Source: Diploscapter coronatus | Taxonomy: Eukaryota; Nematoda; Chromadorea; Rhabditida; Rhabditidae | Direction of reading: 5' to 3' | NCBI GenBank assembly: GCA_964036155.1 | Contig: OZ038423.1 | Location: 62,263,249 to 62,327,248 of the forward strand | DNA: 64,000 bases | Shown: one piece after another, positions 37,201 through 51,001 of the stretch | Layout of the letters: each line of letters begins with the position of its first letter | Numbering within the stretch: position 1 is the stretch's first letter | Notes under the pieces: model-generated | The model's input: the letters and a program-made list of their open reading frames with translations, nothing else | Told to the model about the DNA's origin: nothing | The model's database searches: none | Made by a program: the position numbers and the translations under genes

Positions 37201-40200
37201 ATGATAGTAAATTGCATTTCTTTGAAATATTTATGCAAGCTACAAATAATTTACGCTAAAATGGCATGATATTCAGGCATAAACAATCCGTAAAAAACAG
37301 AAATGAAAAGTGCTGGATTATTATCATCAGAAACTAATAAAAAGATTAACTCTAGCTATAAAAGTGGGAAAAATTTCTGCTAATCAAACAGAAAAAGTGC
37401 AATTTTCGGATGATAGTAGCGAAATTGGACATTGAGAATGTGTTACACAGTGATGCAATGGGACACTATAAAATTGACGATGGAGCAGACATTCGGGCAG
37501 TGCTAATAGATCATAAAGGAAACAAGATGATTGGATGAGAGATTAGGAGGTTTGGAGAGACGGAAAAGAAGTCAGAGGAGAATGAAGAATGGAAAATGGA
37601 ACAGAGGAACAGAAGGTCTTGCCTTCCCATTCCTGCTTAGAGCAAGCCATAATGCAACACGAATCAATATATGGGCATGAAGCTGAATGAGAGTGAAAAG
37701 TGACTAAAGATGCAGAGAAATCGAGAAATAGCAGAGGAAAGAGATAGAGGAAAAGTAAAACTGCAAATGTGAAGAGATTCTGCGTAAATAGGTTATTTTT
37801 GCATATCGTTGATTCTCAAATCTCTCCTCAGAAAAGGAGTTTCGGATAGGAAAAAGCATTCATCTCCTCTTCCTTTGTCATTTTTCCATGCTCTAGAAAA
37901 ATGTGTGAATTGAATCTAATCGAAAAGTTTTCTATCAGCTAACATTGGTAATTTTTTATTGGAAGAAATTTGGCTTTTTTCATATAGGAGCACAATGGAA
38001 TTATTTGTTTAAAATAAATTCCGAATTTCATCCTGCTCCATACGATTTTTCTAAATGGCAAAATGCATGAGACAATATCATGCCTCACGCTATGATGATT
38101 TTTCAATAAAACGATATTCTGTCTAAACTAAAACAAAAAATGAGGAAATCGTAAAATGCTTGCTCGTAATGTTGAAAAGGAAGAGAGATTTGTCATTTTA
38201 CTATTGATACTTGAGGATTTGGAAAGAAAGGAAGAAAAATTGTTGCGGGACATTTTGTCAGGCTCTGCAGGCGCATTTTTGGGTTGAATTTGACGCTGTC
38301 ATCCGGCCATTTCTCGCTTCTTCAAAGGCAAGGGGAAGGCATAAATCACTGCATTCAGTCGGCAGAAACGCAAATAACAACAACAACCAGAAACAGAAGG
38401 ACTAACTTAACGAGTGTATGAATATGTCGCATGAAACATGAAATGAAGAACCAAAATACAAGTACAAAAGGAAGCCATTTTGGACAACAAGATATCAAAG
38501 CCAACTTGAAGCATACTAATATCATGAATACTAAGACAGACAGGTGATCTTCACAACTTGAATGATGAATTCGAATTTCTATAGTTCAATGATGTGCTTG
38601 TAGGCATGGAGTTCATAGTATTTAATCGATGTGACTGCATAAAAAATAATTTTCTATCAAAAGATGAGAAAATAACTTGCAATGCAACATTCATTCCATC
38701 ATCATTCTATCATTCATTGGAAGTACTCTAGTGGAAAGAACTTCTTGAGATTATGAATTGCATGGAGAATAGTGAAGGAGTGGGAGGAAATGGGAAATAA
38801 AGGGAGGGGAGGGGAGGAGAAGTGAAGAAGGGAAATGAGGTACCCTGAGGCGATTGGCACTTGCATGGAAGCAGAAGCTGCAGAGCAGGCCAATATATTA
38901 GGGGACAAGTGGAGATGACAGCCAACAGCCACACAAGGGAGGAGGGAATGCTCTGCTCAGGCAGAGGGAGTAATTACCCTATTAGATGACCAGAAGCTGG
39001 CCACGAAAAGTAACAATGAATGATGAATGACCAGGACGAGAAACGGGCAATTCGAGAGCAAGCAAATGCACAACGCATAAAATGAAGTTTAGATCATATT
39101 CTGTTGATATAACCGAACATTCACCCCCCACCTGAATCCATACACAGCTTAGAAAGCTTTCAGCATGACTTTTTTCACATTTTCGATGAAGATTAACTCT
39201 AATCAGGCCTAGAGAAGATGATCGTCAGAAGCTCCTTGCTATATACTCCTTACACATTTTCTTAATAAATTTCCAGCTCTAACCGGCCAATAGCAAAAAT
39301 TCTGCTGCCGCAAGGTAATTTAATAATTTATTTTTCTCTTGCAATCTGCCCCTATATTTTATTTTCGTTTGACGAAAGTGCTCCCTAGGCCTGACTCTAG
39401 TGTTCTAATTGCTTCAGTCTTTTCATAGATCTTAGTGCTGGATCAGTCAGATTAGAGCTTGATGATGGAAAATGTCAAATTCGTTTAGAACTCAGCGCTA
39501 TCAAGTTTGCAAAAGTTCATGATGCCACTATCTCATTTCAGAAACAACGAGGAAAATCGACCGGAAATGAGATTTTCAATGAGCCACACAAGAAGGTTAA
39601 TGAGATTGGGTGGTATCAATGTCTGCTGGTGTAAGAGCAATCAAGGTTTTTTTTCTGTGCATACATTATACACTAAAATTCTGGGTCGCTAAATATATTT
39701 TTCGAAAAAAAAAAACTATTAAACTTCTAAAGATAAAACTTCGGAGAACTTGTATTTCACGAGACCTAAATTCAAACATATCAACGACATTGCTTCGTAT
39801 CGTTTAGCTAAAATTATGTCACTTTCTACAGCCTCGAATTCAAATTTAAAAGCGACCCACCAGACTTGGCGCACCTTGTAGATTATCTACAGGAATTTGA
39901 CTGAAGTAGATTGAAGAGATTTTCGAGATAACTAAATATTTTGAAAAAACGCGTCAACTCAAAACCTGAAATTAAAATCTTAGAAGGCGGTCGTGAAATG
40001 TTTTAAACTCCAATTCAATTAGTGTCAAAATTTCTCGAAAACTGGAACATTCGACATCATGCTCCTGATGATTCTGGTTCAAAAGTTTCTCTGATGCTTA
40101 TTCGTAAAGACCATTCAACTTAACCTGTAGAAATTAATTGCTGATCTTGAATACGTATGTATAAACCTGAATCTAGCAACACAATCCTTGAATCATCGGA

Positions 40201-40917
40201 AAGATCCCAAGTCCGAATAAATTCATATGAATACTCAAACCCATCGAGCAGACGGCAATCTAGATCCAGCAAAGAGGATCGTGGGAAATCGGCAGAAATG
40301 AGGAAGAAAATGGTTTTAGATTAGAAAGAACGTAATTATGTTGAACGGATATTAGGATTGAAAATCTCCAATAAGAATTCATCAAAAATACCGCTCGATT
40401 TCTTTCCCACGCTCTTTCACGCACAGATGTTCGCATTTCCTGCAGGAAACAGCTTGTCGTTTCTTTGGAAAAATATTAAATCCATATCCGAACGAAATTT
40501 ATGGATCTAAGGTTTTAAGTCTATGAAAATTAGATAAATTCTCAGGCATTATTGTCATCATTCTATTAGATCACTGAAACGATTCTGTAATGGAATCAGT
40601 AGTGACTATTCATAAATAGAAATTCAAGATTTAGTGGATCAAGATTATGTGCTTACGAAAATTCAATATATTTATTCATCATGTTATTTTGTGAATTAAA
40701 TTTAATTCCATAGTAGCAGATTCTATTTTACATTTGGAATTTTTTTTAAATCACAAAACCATGATGTCGAAATTTAGACTACAGATGTATGAAAAGTTAT
40801 AGTATCATCAAATATGATGAACATTTCGTTGAATTCAATAAATACTGTCGCCAGCGATAGAGAGATAATAATTCAATTGCAGTTGTTTTCTTGTTGTTTC
40901 TCTTGTGCTCTATCTCT

Positions 40918-40940
40918 CTGATGAGATTGGATCTCATCAG
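40918..40940. repeat. Perfect 10-bp hairpin
   Basis: CTGATGAGAT and ATCTCATCAG are exact reverse complements separated by TGG. Confidence 0.8.
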
Positions 40941-41731
40941 ATTCATTCTTCTCAAGTTAACTTATCACCAACTGCTGCACTTCGATATTGATATTAATAA
41001 AGTATTATATTATTATATTCGATAGATCTATTGGGTAACAGTACGTACAAATACATAACATCTAACAAGATACTGCTTGCGCCAAAATTAAATTGATACA
41101 AAGCTATATCTATATAACTATGCATACATAATTCTGATTAGAGAAATCTTAACAAATCGATCTTCTTCAAGATATTTTGGTCAAATTAGTTTCTGAGTTT
41201 CACTTATCAATATATCAGGCTTCAGTAAGCTACAAATTTTATGAGCACTGGAGCAATGATAATTAGCTTCCGTCGATGCTAAAATGTGGTTTAGATTTTA
41301 AACATAATTGATGTGGTTATGTGTTGCACAATAGAGCATGTTAATAAATATGAAATTGTAATTTTTCGCATTATTTATGCACGAAGAAGAGATTTTGATT
41401 TGTTATATTTGTATTTTCTAGAATTCGGCTTTGGTGATTGTTTTAAAAGTTGTACTAATTTCATAAATGCAATGTTTCTAGGAAATATTTTGAACGCCTT
41501 TCGTCAATTTTCAAGAAGGATAAATAAAATTTCATATTTCATTTTCTGTTCAATATTTGCTCACCCGTTCTCTTGAGTTCATCCAAATTCCAAATTTGCT
41601 AACTCGGGAAAGCGTTTTTGAAATTTTCTGACGAATATTCGTAACTCGCTGAAGAAAGAACGAGACATTTTGAAACATTTGGAAAAATTTCGTAACGAAT
41701 CAGATATTTTAGTCATACACATTAGCAGCAT

Positions 41732-41755
41732 CACGCAAACTTCACTGTTTGCGTG
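41732..41755. repeat. Perfect 9-bp hairpin
   Basis: CACGCAAAC and GTTTGCGTG are separated by the 6-nt loop TTCACT. Confidence 0.7.
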
Positions 41756-42779
41756 CAAATAGATCGATAAACAATCGATTCGATTTTTTCTAGTTCTATA
41801 AATTAATGGTCACTTGTGAAAATGGCTGCAGGAAAGTCTAGTTTCGCTGTGTCGGACATATTTAGTTTTATTCGGAAAAAAAATCGTATTAGGTTGCGTT
41901 GTAAAAATGGTTCTCGAGTCAAATCAATTCGACGATTGACGTATTGTTCATTGACACTATCAAAGACAGGCAAGAGAACTGGCATGAGATATTCAAGACC
42001 TCCTCCCCCTTTCGACCACCTGCCAATCTTTTTCCATCTTTAGAAAAGGCCACCGTAATAAGAATCGCCAAATGTCTCTAGCAGAGAGACTATTCACTCT
42101 CTGTGTCTCGGCCTTTCGCATCGCTTTGCATCTCTCGCCTTGCACTCCCTCATTTTCTCTAGCTTCTCTACACCCTCATCTAGGTCTTTTCGCTAGTCGA
42201 GTCTCTCTCACATGACGAGCCCAATGTAATGCGGGTACCTCTGCTAAACTAATTATGTTACACGGATTTGATTTCAGAAGATGAAAATACCGTTCGTCGA
42301 TGTGCTAATGTGTTGAATACAAAAGCAGAATTTTACATTTTTCCATATACCCTATCATTCCTCATCTCCCACCATTTCTTCCTAGTTTTCTATCAAACTT
42401 CCATCCTAGAACTCCGCAATCATCCTTCCATCTATTAGAATTGCCTTCCAATGTGCCCCGAATAAGCTGATAGGGCCTATAGAAAGTTGAAAATTGACCA
42501 AACCCCCTGAAAAATGTCCCAGTGAATATTTCACGCAGAATCTAGGAGAAGGCTGGTCAGCTAATGCTAGACCAACAAAGGACGTTTTTAGGATGCTTGT
42601 TGGAGGCTTTCTAGGTTGCATATCGTATCAGGCCTTTGCAGGAAGGTTCCATGCATAGTTCAGGATGCGATTTTATCTTCATTTCTTGCAAATCGATATT
42701 TTTGATAGTCGTTACTTTCGATTTTTCCCTTGCTAGCCCTTCTTGTTGGTTGAGTTTACGCTCTTCGAAGGGGCCGACA

Positions 42780-42975
42780 AGTGTCGATCGATAGACGAAG
42801 ATAGCAGGGGAGAGGAAGAGAGCGCAGAGACCGGGGCTGTGTGAGCGGAGAAATAGCAGAGGGGAGGGGGCACAGACAACTGGGCTAGTTCTAGGAGAGA
42901 AGCGTGCGGCTGCGTTGCAACCGACGGCTGAGAGAGTGGGAGAATTGGAGAGTCTCCCTCATTCTAGCGCAGTGA
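42780..42975 (-). promoter_or_regulatory. Candidate distal jac-1 promoter
   Basis: A GC-richer island in AT-rich DNA, dense in GAGAG/GAGGGG on the + strand and therefore CTCTC/CCCCTC on the - strand. It resembles the pyrimidine-rich sense-strand tracts before other genes here. It would place a jac-1 start about 8.6 kb upstream of its ATG and about 1.2 kb from the divergent zinc-finger promoter. Inference only. Confidence 0.35.
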
Positions 42976-43974
42976 AAAACACCCTGCGATGGAATGAGAA
43001 TGGCCTAAACCAGGGCTTCCCAGCGCTTACTACACAGCCATTTCTCCTCTTTCCACATACAATTTCGCGATTTTTCAGATTCCGACAATTTCAACACAGC
43101 CGCAAGCGCAAAACGCACACGTCCTGTGCTAAAATATAACGATTTCGCCTATAAAACGCATAGAAAATAACGAATGTAGTTAGGAGAGGAACAATAAGCT
43201 TCAGCTTATCTGAAAATCGTCTTTTCATTATATCACCTCGAGTCAGAAGTCCTGGAAGTTTCTTTTTGAGTATGAAATGCTCATGTTCAAAGTCTCATGG
43301 TTTTATCATCCTGCTTGAAGGTTTCCAGAATTTATGAATCACCCGACCAAATGTAACATTTCTTATTACTTGAAATCGACGAACTTGGGAAACAGTGTCC
43401 GAAAAAGGATACTGACTCGAACGAGATATGGTAAAATTCTGCAAAGTTGCCGAAAAGTCTGACAAGTTGCTGTGAGCAACTTGCGAAAATTGGACATGAT
43501 TCTCTACGAAACACTACGCAAAACTAGAAACCGCTCACAGATATTCCCTCATTCTGACTGATTCTGAAGTCTAAAGGAATTCGAAATTCGAAAGAAAAAA
43601 GTAGAAATTCACGAATTCAAATCAGAGATGACAAGGTGAGTCGTCACGTGACAAAATTTGATGAAAACCTACCAAACGCAAAACAGCAAATGCCACGACG
43701 AATGAGAATTTGACAATTTTTCGTTAAAATAGGACAAACTACTATTATTCGCTTCTACTTGATTCGACCTACTTTTGTAAAAAATTTGGTTTGATTTCCA
43801 ATTTCTAGATTAGATTTATTTTAGATCACATTTAGATTATCTTCTTTCATCTTTTATTTATTACTTTACGTAGTTTCTAATTTCCTTTGATTCGAAATTC
43901 CCCCGTCCGAACATTCCAGGCGCTATTTTTCTGCTGCATTCATTTTTGGCCGGGCATTTTTCAATTCAAACCCG

Positions 43975-44215
43975 GTCCTGGTCCCTCTCTGTCGTGTTCT
44001 TATCTCCCTTACTTTTGACGCGTCTTTCCCCTTTCCGTCTTTTTTCTCTCGTTCTTCAGTTTTCTGGTTCTAGTTTTGTGGGCGTGCCTCCATTCTCTGT
44101 CCCTCTTGCATTTCTCCTCTCTTAAAATTTTCCAATTTCTTTTCCACCTTCTATTTCTACTCGATTCGTGTTCTTTTTCCCCTTATATCTCGCTCTTTGT
44201 CCGTCTTGCGCTGGA
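43975..44215 (+). promoter_or_regulatory. Candidate promoter of the CCCH zinc-finger gene
   Basis: Pyrimidine-rich sense-strand tract (CCCTCTCTGTCG, CTTTCCCCTTTCC, TTTTTTCTCTCG) about 220-460 bp upstream of ATG 44432, marking a likely 5' UTR or start region. Confidence 0.4.
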
Positions 44216-44431
44216 TTACGGTAGCCAAGATGCAGGCGAAAGAGACGAAGAATTTGCGGGGTTACATATGAAAGAATCCCATGGAAAATGTATCTAAATC
44301 ACAGTGAAAGTCGTTTAAAAATTGCAGAAAATGTATCGTGAAATTCGTGAATTTTCGTTGAAAGTTATGAAGAACGCTCACGCTGTATGCGTGGACGGAG
44401 GAATGGATGAGAATTTGAGTGCTTGCAGGTT

Positions 44432-47400
44432 ATGGTAGACGTGATGGCCTCGCCAAGCGAAGACTTTGAAGATGGAGAGCTGCTCGAAGACGGAGAGATT
44501 TGCGACGATGAAGCCGAGGAAACGCCCACTCCGAAACAAGGTAGGATTTTTACCATATTTGCTGAAAAAATTCAGACATTCCAAAGAGTTGGAGAAATTT
44601 GAACAACGATTATGGATTCTGTTTGTTCAGCTTCAAATTTTCTAGTGTCTTGTTGGCATGCTAGAGTTTTGGCATCCCTTTCCAAAAAGTCCGTTTGAGA
44701 AAATCAAAGTTCACTTTCTGGGAAAAAGATGAAAAGTGGAGAATTTTATTTTGCGATTTCCAGAGCCTCCCAAGCCGGAACCACGTCAGCGTTCGTCTCC
44801 TGTGAAGGAATTTCCACGCAGCGGCAGTGGATCGGCACAGCAGCAGCAGCAGCATCACGAGAAGGAGAAAGAGAGGAACGACAGAGCAGACAGGGACAGA
44901 AATGACAGGACTGACAAAGACAGACAGGATAGGGAGATGAGGGAAGGCAGGGAGAGCAAACCTGACAGACAAGACAGACCTGATAGACCTGACAGGGACA
45001 GACGTTCGCCTGCACACCCACAACAGGCACATCATCTACAGGCTGATGTGGTAAGCACTTCTCAATATAAGATTCAGAAATGACCAAGAAATCATAGAAC
45101 GAGGATATAGAAACCGAGAATGGAGATAAAAGAACAGATAAAAACAAGCGCATTGAAAATGCAAAATCTACTTCAAAATATCATATTACTGAAGAAGAAG
45201 AAGATAAATATGAAAGAGTTATTATCAGACGAAACTTATAAAAGAAGAGAAAGAACAAGAAGGCGTAGATTATCATATTGGACGGTGAATTGATAGAACA
45301 ATCATTTCATGACATATATCTTTCCAATCATACATACCGTCAGGTGAAAGTGCGACTGAAAAAACAAGAAAACGAACATTTCAGGACCTTCGTCGAACTG
45401 CGCCTTGGGGCGATGGAGCGTCGGCAGCGACGTCGCACGAGAACGAGGAGGGCTCTGCAGGTGACTTCTTCAACAACGGACAGGACAAGGACTACAGATT
45501 CGAGGACGACACTTACAGGGATTTCGATTACAGGCCCAATAGAAAGTGGGTTTGCAGAACATCAATCATCAGATAATTTCATAAAATTCATTTAAAAAAT
45601 CGATCATTTCTGTAAAATTAATATCGGGGCGATTTTTTTTGTTTAATTTATCGGTCATCTTTTTATGTTTTTCGCAAATCAACTTATTTTCAGAAAAGCT
45701 ATTCGAAAGGAACTTATGAAGTTCTAAAAATCAAATTTCCAGGAGACGCGCTTCCCCGATGGAAGATGATTGGGACCCTCGAGACAGACGTCGTCCGTTC
45801 GGAGGTCGAGGGGGATTCAGGGGCGGTCGACGGACCCGATTCGACACGCAGCAGCAGATCTGCAAGTTCTTCAGAGAGGGCTACTGCAGGGACGGGAACG
45901 ACTGCGCGTATTCACACGATGCCGCTACGAGCATGAGGAGGCCAGAATTATGGCAAGTTTTTTTGTTTCTTTAAGAAACATCTGACTTTCTAAAGTTGAA
46001 AAATTTACTTTTGAAATTCTCAACTAGAAATATCGAACGAACAAAATGTGTCAACAAAAAATCTAACTTTCGGAATTTCAGCAAATTCTACGCGACTGGC
46101 TACTGCAAGAAAGGTCTAACGTGTCACATGCTGCATGGCGAGTTCCCTTGCAAGGCGCACCACAAAGGTAAGGATAAACGCTCATGTCTAGTTTTTCAAG
46201 GAAATCATATCTAACTTCGGATTGTCAACTCCACATCTCGAATTAGATTTTTACGAAGAAAAAATAAGTCATTTTTAATAAACAATTCTAGGCGAATGCA
46301 CTCACGATCCATGTCGATTCTCGCACGTGCCCCTGACGGACTACACTCGACCCATCTTCCAGAAGATGATCGACGAGGACGAACTCGTCAATGCCAGGAT
46401 GCCTACAATGGGATATATGCATGCGGTTAGTCTTTGATTTTTAGAGTAAAAACAAAGGTAGATATTTTTGAAGAAAACCATAGATTTTCCTTAAAAATAC
46501 TTACTTTTGAATAAGTAACCGATATCTGAAGATATCGATTTTTGAAAAGAAAATTAGCGAATTTTCGAAATGACAAATCATACACCAACTAAAGTTTTGA
46601 CAAGAAAGAGGACAGATATAAAGAGAAGAGTGAGAAAAATAGACAACGTTATCAGTCTCCAAAAATGAATAACACTTAAAAATATGAATTTTTCTAGGAT
46701 AACAACAATGCAGAAAATATAGTATTATCACCTCCTTGCAATGAAGATTTTTTAACGAATGCGTATTGGGAGAAAAAGGCGCAAACATTGGAAGAAAGTT
46801 CATCTAAATTTGAACGAAAGCAGGCGCAGCAGATATTAGCATACATTAGTATTGATAGGAAAGCAAGTGGTGAAGATAACACAGAATAACGAATTACTGA
46901 AGAGTTGGAAGAAGGGAACTTGATGAATTAGGCTTAAAAGAATTTAGTCTATCCAAGATTTTCGAACATGTCATATTTGACGAAATTTCAATGATTAATG
47001 ATTTTATTTCCAGATGCAAATGCCAACGCAAGCGCCGCGTCGACGAGTTCTGTTGCCGGGTGGCCCTTCGGGCATGCAGAATATCGCTGTCACGCAGGCC
47101 GCTGCCGCTCCAATCATACATGTGCCTATACCGAATCAGCAGGTAAATTCATGTTCTATTTTTATCATCAGTTTGGAAATAACAAAATGTCAAGTTATAA
47201 ATAACACACAGAGTGATAGTATGAGAAAAACATGAAGAAAGCTGATTTGCACCACCCTATCAAATTCGAATCGTCATTCTATATACAAGTTATGTAAAAA
47301 GAAAAACTGATCGGCAAAAGTATTTTGACTCAGAATTTATGAGCATTACAAAACTCTTGTCTGACGTAAAAGAAAATAATAATAACTTATCAATTTTCTT

Positions 47401-48334
47401 GCAGACATCCACGAACGGTCAACTGGCCCCTCCCTCAGTAGTTGTGCCCACACTGGCCAAGCCTCTGCCCGACATTTCAGCAACGGCAGCCCTGGTCGCC
47501 CAGCTGCAGTCCTCCATGCGTCCTGTCCAGCCAGTCTCTGCCGTCTACAGCTCTCCCCAACTGGACACTGGCTCGTCCCCTCAGCAATTGCCCGCCGCCA
47601 CCGCGTCCATGTCTCTGCCGAACAACAACAACCAACCAGGTTAGTACTATAATATTCATCAAGAGTACAAACCATCGAGTTAAAACCTAACACTCGAAAA
47701 CTAAAATTTTGGGTGCCGGTCGTTCTGTTTAAAACAAGTGCCGAGTTTTGTAACAAAACAGCGGAGAATATTTGATAGGTTTTATTACAGAATGCCGCAT
47801 TATATCCCCGGGCTTTCAGGGTCGATTATAATTTTGAACCCGAATTAAAAATAGCACCGAATTCTAGACAACAACGAATTTGATTCAGGGACTGGAGGTC
47901 CGGCGCCGATTTTCAACATCAACGCGATGCTGGCTCAACTGTCAGAGGGAGCCGTGCCCGAGGAGTCGCCCTCATCTCCTCCTCCGATGCCCTCCTCAAT
48001 CCCCCTGCCTTCCGCCAACATTCCCGAGTCCAAGGAAATCAGCTGGCGTCTGTTGCCCGTCAAGTGCAATTCGCCCTATTCGGGCCTGGCTGGAGTGGAG
48101 TTCGATGCCTCTTCGTCCGATCCGAGGAAACCCCGTGTGCTGGCGAGTCTGTTCGAGGCGACCACGCAGTCCCTGCTCTCGTCCCCTGGCGCCCAGAGCG
48201 GCGATGCCTCTTCAGCTGCTTCGGCCGCTTCCCGCGATCCTCGCCGTCGCACCACAGCCCCCGTTCCGTCCGGCTCTGCAGGTGCTGATTCCCCTCGGGT
48301 TCGCTCGTCCTCTTGGATGCCCCAAATTGCCTGA
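44432..48334 (+). CDS. CCCH zinc-finger protein, ZC3H4/ZC3H6/Suppressor-of-sable family
   Basis: Nine exons encode 598 aa: 44432-44540, 44764-45050, 45385-45545, 45743-45952, 46082-46167, 46292-46425, 47014-47142, 47405-47639, 47889-48334. The N-terminus is acidic (EDGELLEDGEICDDEAEE), followed by a short poly-Gln run and an Arg-Asp repeat region (about 65-125). Then come an RGG-like stretch and three tandem CCCH fingers (about 215-290): CKFFREGYCRDGNDCAYSH, CKFYATGYCKKGLTCHMLH and a third ending CRFSH, then the family's PLTDYTRPIFQKMIDEDE. The C-terminal half is low-complexity with SDPRKPR and SRDPRRR, echoing DPR motifs of the family. ZC3H4 and Su(s) are nuclear RNA-binding proteins that restrict unproductive transcription, so a similar nuclear role is likely. 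Intron 4 begins with GC (45953) and cuts through the first Cys of finger 2. ATG 44432 lies 3 nt after an acceptor at 44428; the upstream ATG at 44230 is not in a continuous frame. Confidence 0.9.
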
Positions 48335-51001
48335 ACAGGTGCTTTTCCCTCCTTATTGTTTTCATATCAGAGTTTTCTTGTGTTATCATTTATTCTTTTC
48401 CTTATTTAGATGTGGAAGCTCTGATCTCATTTCTTCAATATCCTTCTTCCTTATTTATCCTTAGCTGATTGTCAGATGAGATTGCCAAACATCTTCGAGG
48501 ATTTCATTTTCGTCCAGAATTATTCAGATCCCTTCCCCCTTCTCTAAGCAGGTCTATCGATCAATCTTGACTCTTGTTGCTCTGAAAACATTGGCTATTT
48601 TGCGGGTATTGTTGTATTTTGTAATTTCTCCCTATTCTCCACCCTCCATTCTCTATCTTTCCTTTCTACTTGTCCCTATCATTTCTTGTTCTATCTGTCT
48701 AAATCGAACTTCCCTTTTATCTTTATACTTTCTCTAATTTCAGTTGTACTCGTTATAATTCAGATTTTTGTAAGATCTGTTGTTATTTGATGGAAAATCG
48801 ACTCAGCAAGTGATAGCGAAGAATGGAGATAAATGTTATTCATCAAAAATGAAAGCGAAAATGAAAAATGAATAAGAAAAGCAAAAGAAGAATGAAAACA
48901 AAGCATGAAAACATAATTGAAAGAAGCACCAAGGAGGAAAAGAAAGTATTTCAGAAATTCACCTTGAACGTCACAATACGCCCAGCAAACAATTGAATTG
49001 AATTTGCCTTCAGTAGGGCAAATCGATTTGACTTTCTGATTGAAATAACAAAATCAAGAAGAATGAATTATGTCAGGGTTGTGGGAATATTCAGGAATCC
49101 AAATTAGATTCAAAGAAAAATTATTCCCACTTGATATCTCAGGAATGATAATGATGTCACTATCTGATTATAAAAGAGTGGATATTTGATAGAAAATTCG
49201 AGAGAATGATAATCTTTTCACATGCTTCCTATAGCCTTATAATATTATATGAAACTAGAAATTGAATCATCCATTAGAAATATTTTCTGGTAAAATTATG
49301 CACTATTTTATCTTCGAAAAGGCTGATCTTCATCGGACAATTATGGTCGTCGATAATTTACGACAATGAACTATACAAAGCCACATTCGAAAGTAATCAG
49401 AATCTCGTCACTTTTATTGCGGTGGTATTTACCCGACAATCGGATCAATGGGCTATCGTTTGCTAATCTTCTCTTGGTTCCCCTCGTTCTTTTTTCCCTT
49501 CGGTCAAGGTCTTCGTTTTTTGTCTGTTTTCCTGCAAACTCGGCTGCTGTGCCCCTCGGCGGTTCGTTTTTTCGTGTCAGTTTTTTCATTTCGTCTATGT
49601 CCCCTCAAACCCACACAATCAATCGACCTAATCCACCCATCACTTTCCATTTTCACCTTATTTTCAACCTATCGATTACAGTTGTTCTCATTCGGGAATT
49701 ATCACTTTCCTCCGTCTTTATCGATCTGTCTGAAATTCTTTTTCTTAAAGAATGCGACGAAGTCCAGCTTTTTTCAAAATGAAATAGATCAAACGAAAAT
49801 TTATCCTTTATTCCGTGACCAGATAAGAACTAGTCATAGTTCATGATAATAATAAGTTGAGTAAGGATTTTTCCAAGACAAAATCAGAAAAAAACTATCT
49901 CCTTGGCTTATTTTCCATTATGGATCAAACGAGTTTCATCTATCTGTTCAAAAACTCGATGAAGCTCAGCCCTTCCATGATGCCATTTCATCAGATCAAG
50001 TATTTAGGAGTTCATTAAGCCTACATTAAGAATCTGTAAAGAAATGTCTTTGTAAATCTTTGCAAAACCATTCTGATACCTATTGATTTCTCAAAGCACG
50101 ATTCTTTTCCATTTCAACTTGTCAAACGTATCTTCAGTGTTCAAGATCATAGCCCCTAAGATTTCATTTAGTAGAGTTTCGTTCTTTATTTCTTCACTTA
50201 TTCTCAAGAAAACCAACTTTCGTTTAGTTTGTCGGTTTGCATATCGGTCATTGTGCTACTCTTCTATTCGCCTGTTCAGCAATTTGTTGTTCGGAATCCT
50301 CTCTGTGAGTCAAAAGTCAGCGAATTTCCATTCCAGTCAGTTTCTCCTCGAATCCCCAGTCTCCAAATCATTGCCCATCGGGGTCACTTCCCAGTCACTC
50401 ACTCACTCAATCTCCCAGACGATTATCATTTCCGCTGCTCTCTCGACATCTCCCCTCATTTCCCTTTCACTTTCGAAATCGCACGATCATCCACTTGTTG
50501 TACGTACGCAGGAACTTGGTAGCTTTAAGCTCGAGTTCCAATGTTTAGAAGGTGGAGTAGCGTTCGAGATTCGAATAGCAAGTAATTAGATTTGAATTGA
50601 AGTTCCCGACTAAAATTTGCTTCAGACACAAAGTGGGAATGAAGTGTTCTTTCCAAAGATCTAGAGCTAATCTTGAGTTTCAATTTTTACAAATTCTATA
50701 GAAAAGCCCTGTACATAAATATCGGTTCATTTGCGTAGTTTTGTCTGTCTGTTTATTTGGTCATTTTCGCTTTCACTCGATTACGAGCTTTTCTTCTGAA
50801 ATGCAACAGTTCTCTGCAATTCATACAATTTTTCATCGAATATTCTCATTTTCTCTTTATTTGCATAGAGAAATGTATGAATTTGTGGTTGTTTTGAGGT
50901 CGAATGCACTATTTTATTTGGTTCACGATGATTTCAATCTACGTTTCTTTTTCTTTCTTCTGTAAATGTTCATTTTCGGAATTTTCTATTATTTTTCAGA
51001 T
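48335..51001. other. 3' UTR of the zinc-finger gene and upstream region of the PAN-ZP gene
   Basis: 2.7 kb noncoding. The first 450 bp are T/C-rich, probably 3' UTR; 48.8-49.3 kb is AT-rich; 49.44-49.72 and 50.1-50.5 kb are pyrimidine-rich on the + strand. Open frames of up to 168 codons in these tracts reflect the lack of A-starting stop codons and show no domain. Confidence 0.55.

Larger units (their letters stand above)
34241..42779. other. Long noncoding 5' region of jac-1
   Basis: 8.5 kb without convincing coding exons. From about 34.8 to 39.0 kb the + strand is markedly purine-rich with sporadic AGAGGAGA-type runs; 39-42 kb is ordinary AT-rich DNA with short hairpins at 40918-40940 and 41732-41755. 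Best read as upstream regulatory DNA or a long 5' intron of jac-1. I found no tRNA. Confidence 0.5.

Noticed and set aside
41816..42043. 75-codon frame starting MAAGKSSFAVSDIF
   Set aside because: Plausible start but Lys/Arg-rich without a domain, no splice partner, and it lies in the jac-1 upstream gap; not enough to call a gene.
44746..45153. 135-codon - strand frame in the zinc-finger gene
   Set aside because: Antisense shadow of the Arg-Asp repeat exon.
47346..48389. - strand frames of 109-136 codons over the zinc-finger C-terminus
   Set aside because: Shadows of GC-rich coding exons; the + strand frame is supported by splice phases and DPR motifs.
50083..50589. 168-codon + strand frame upstream of the PAN-ZP gene
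   Set aside because: Low-complexity Ser/Phe/Leu composition from a C/T-rich tract; no domain and no continuation into the following gene.
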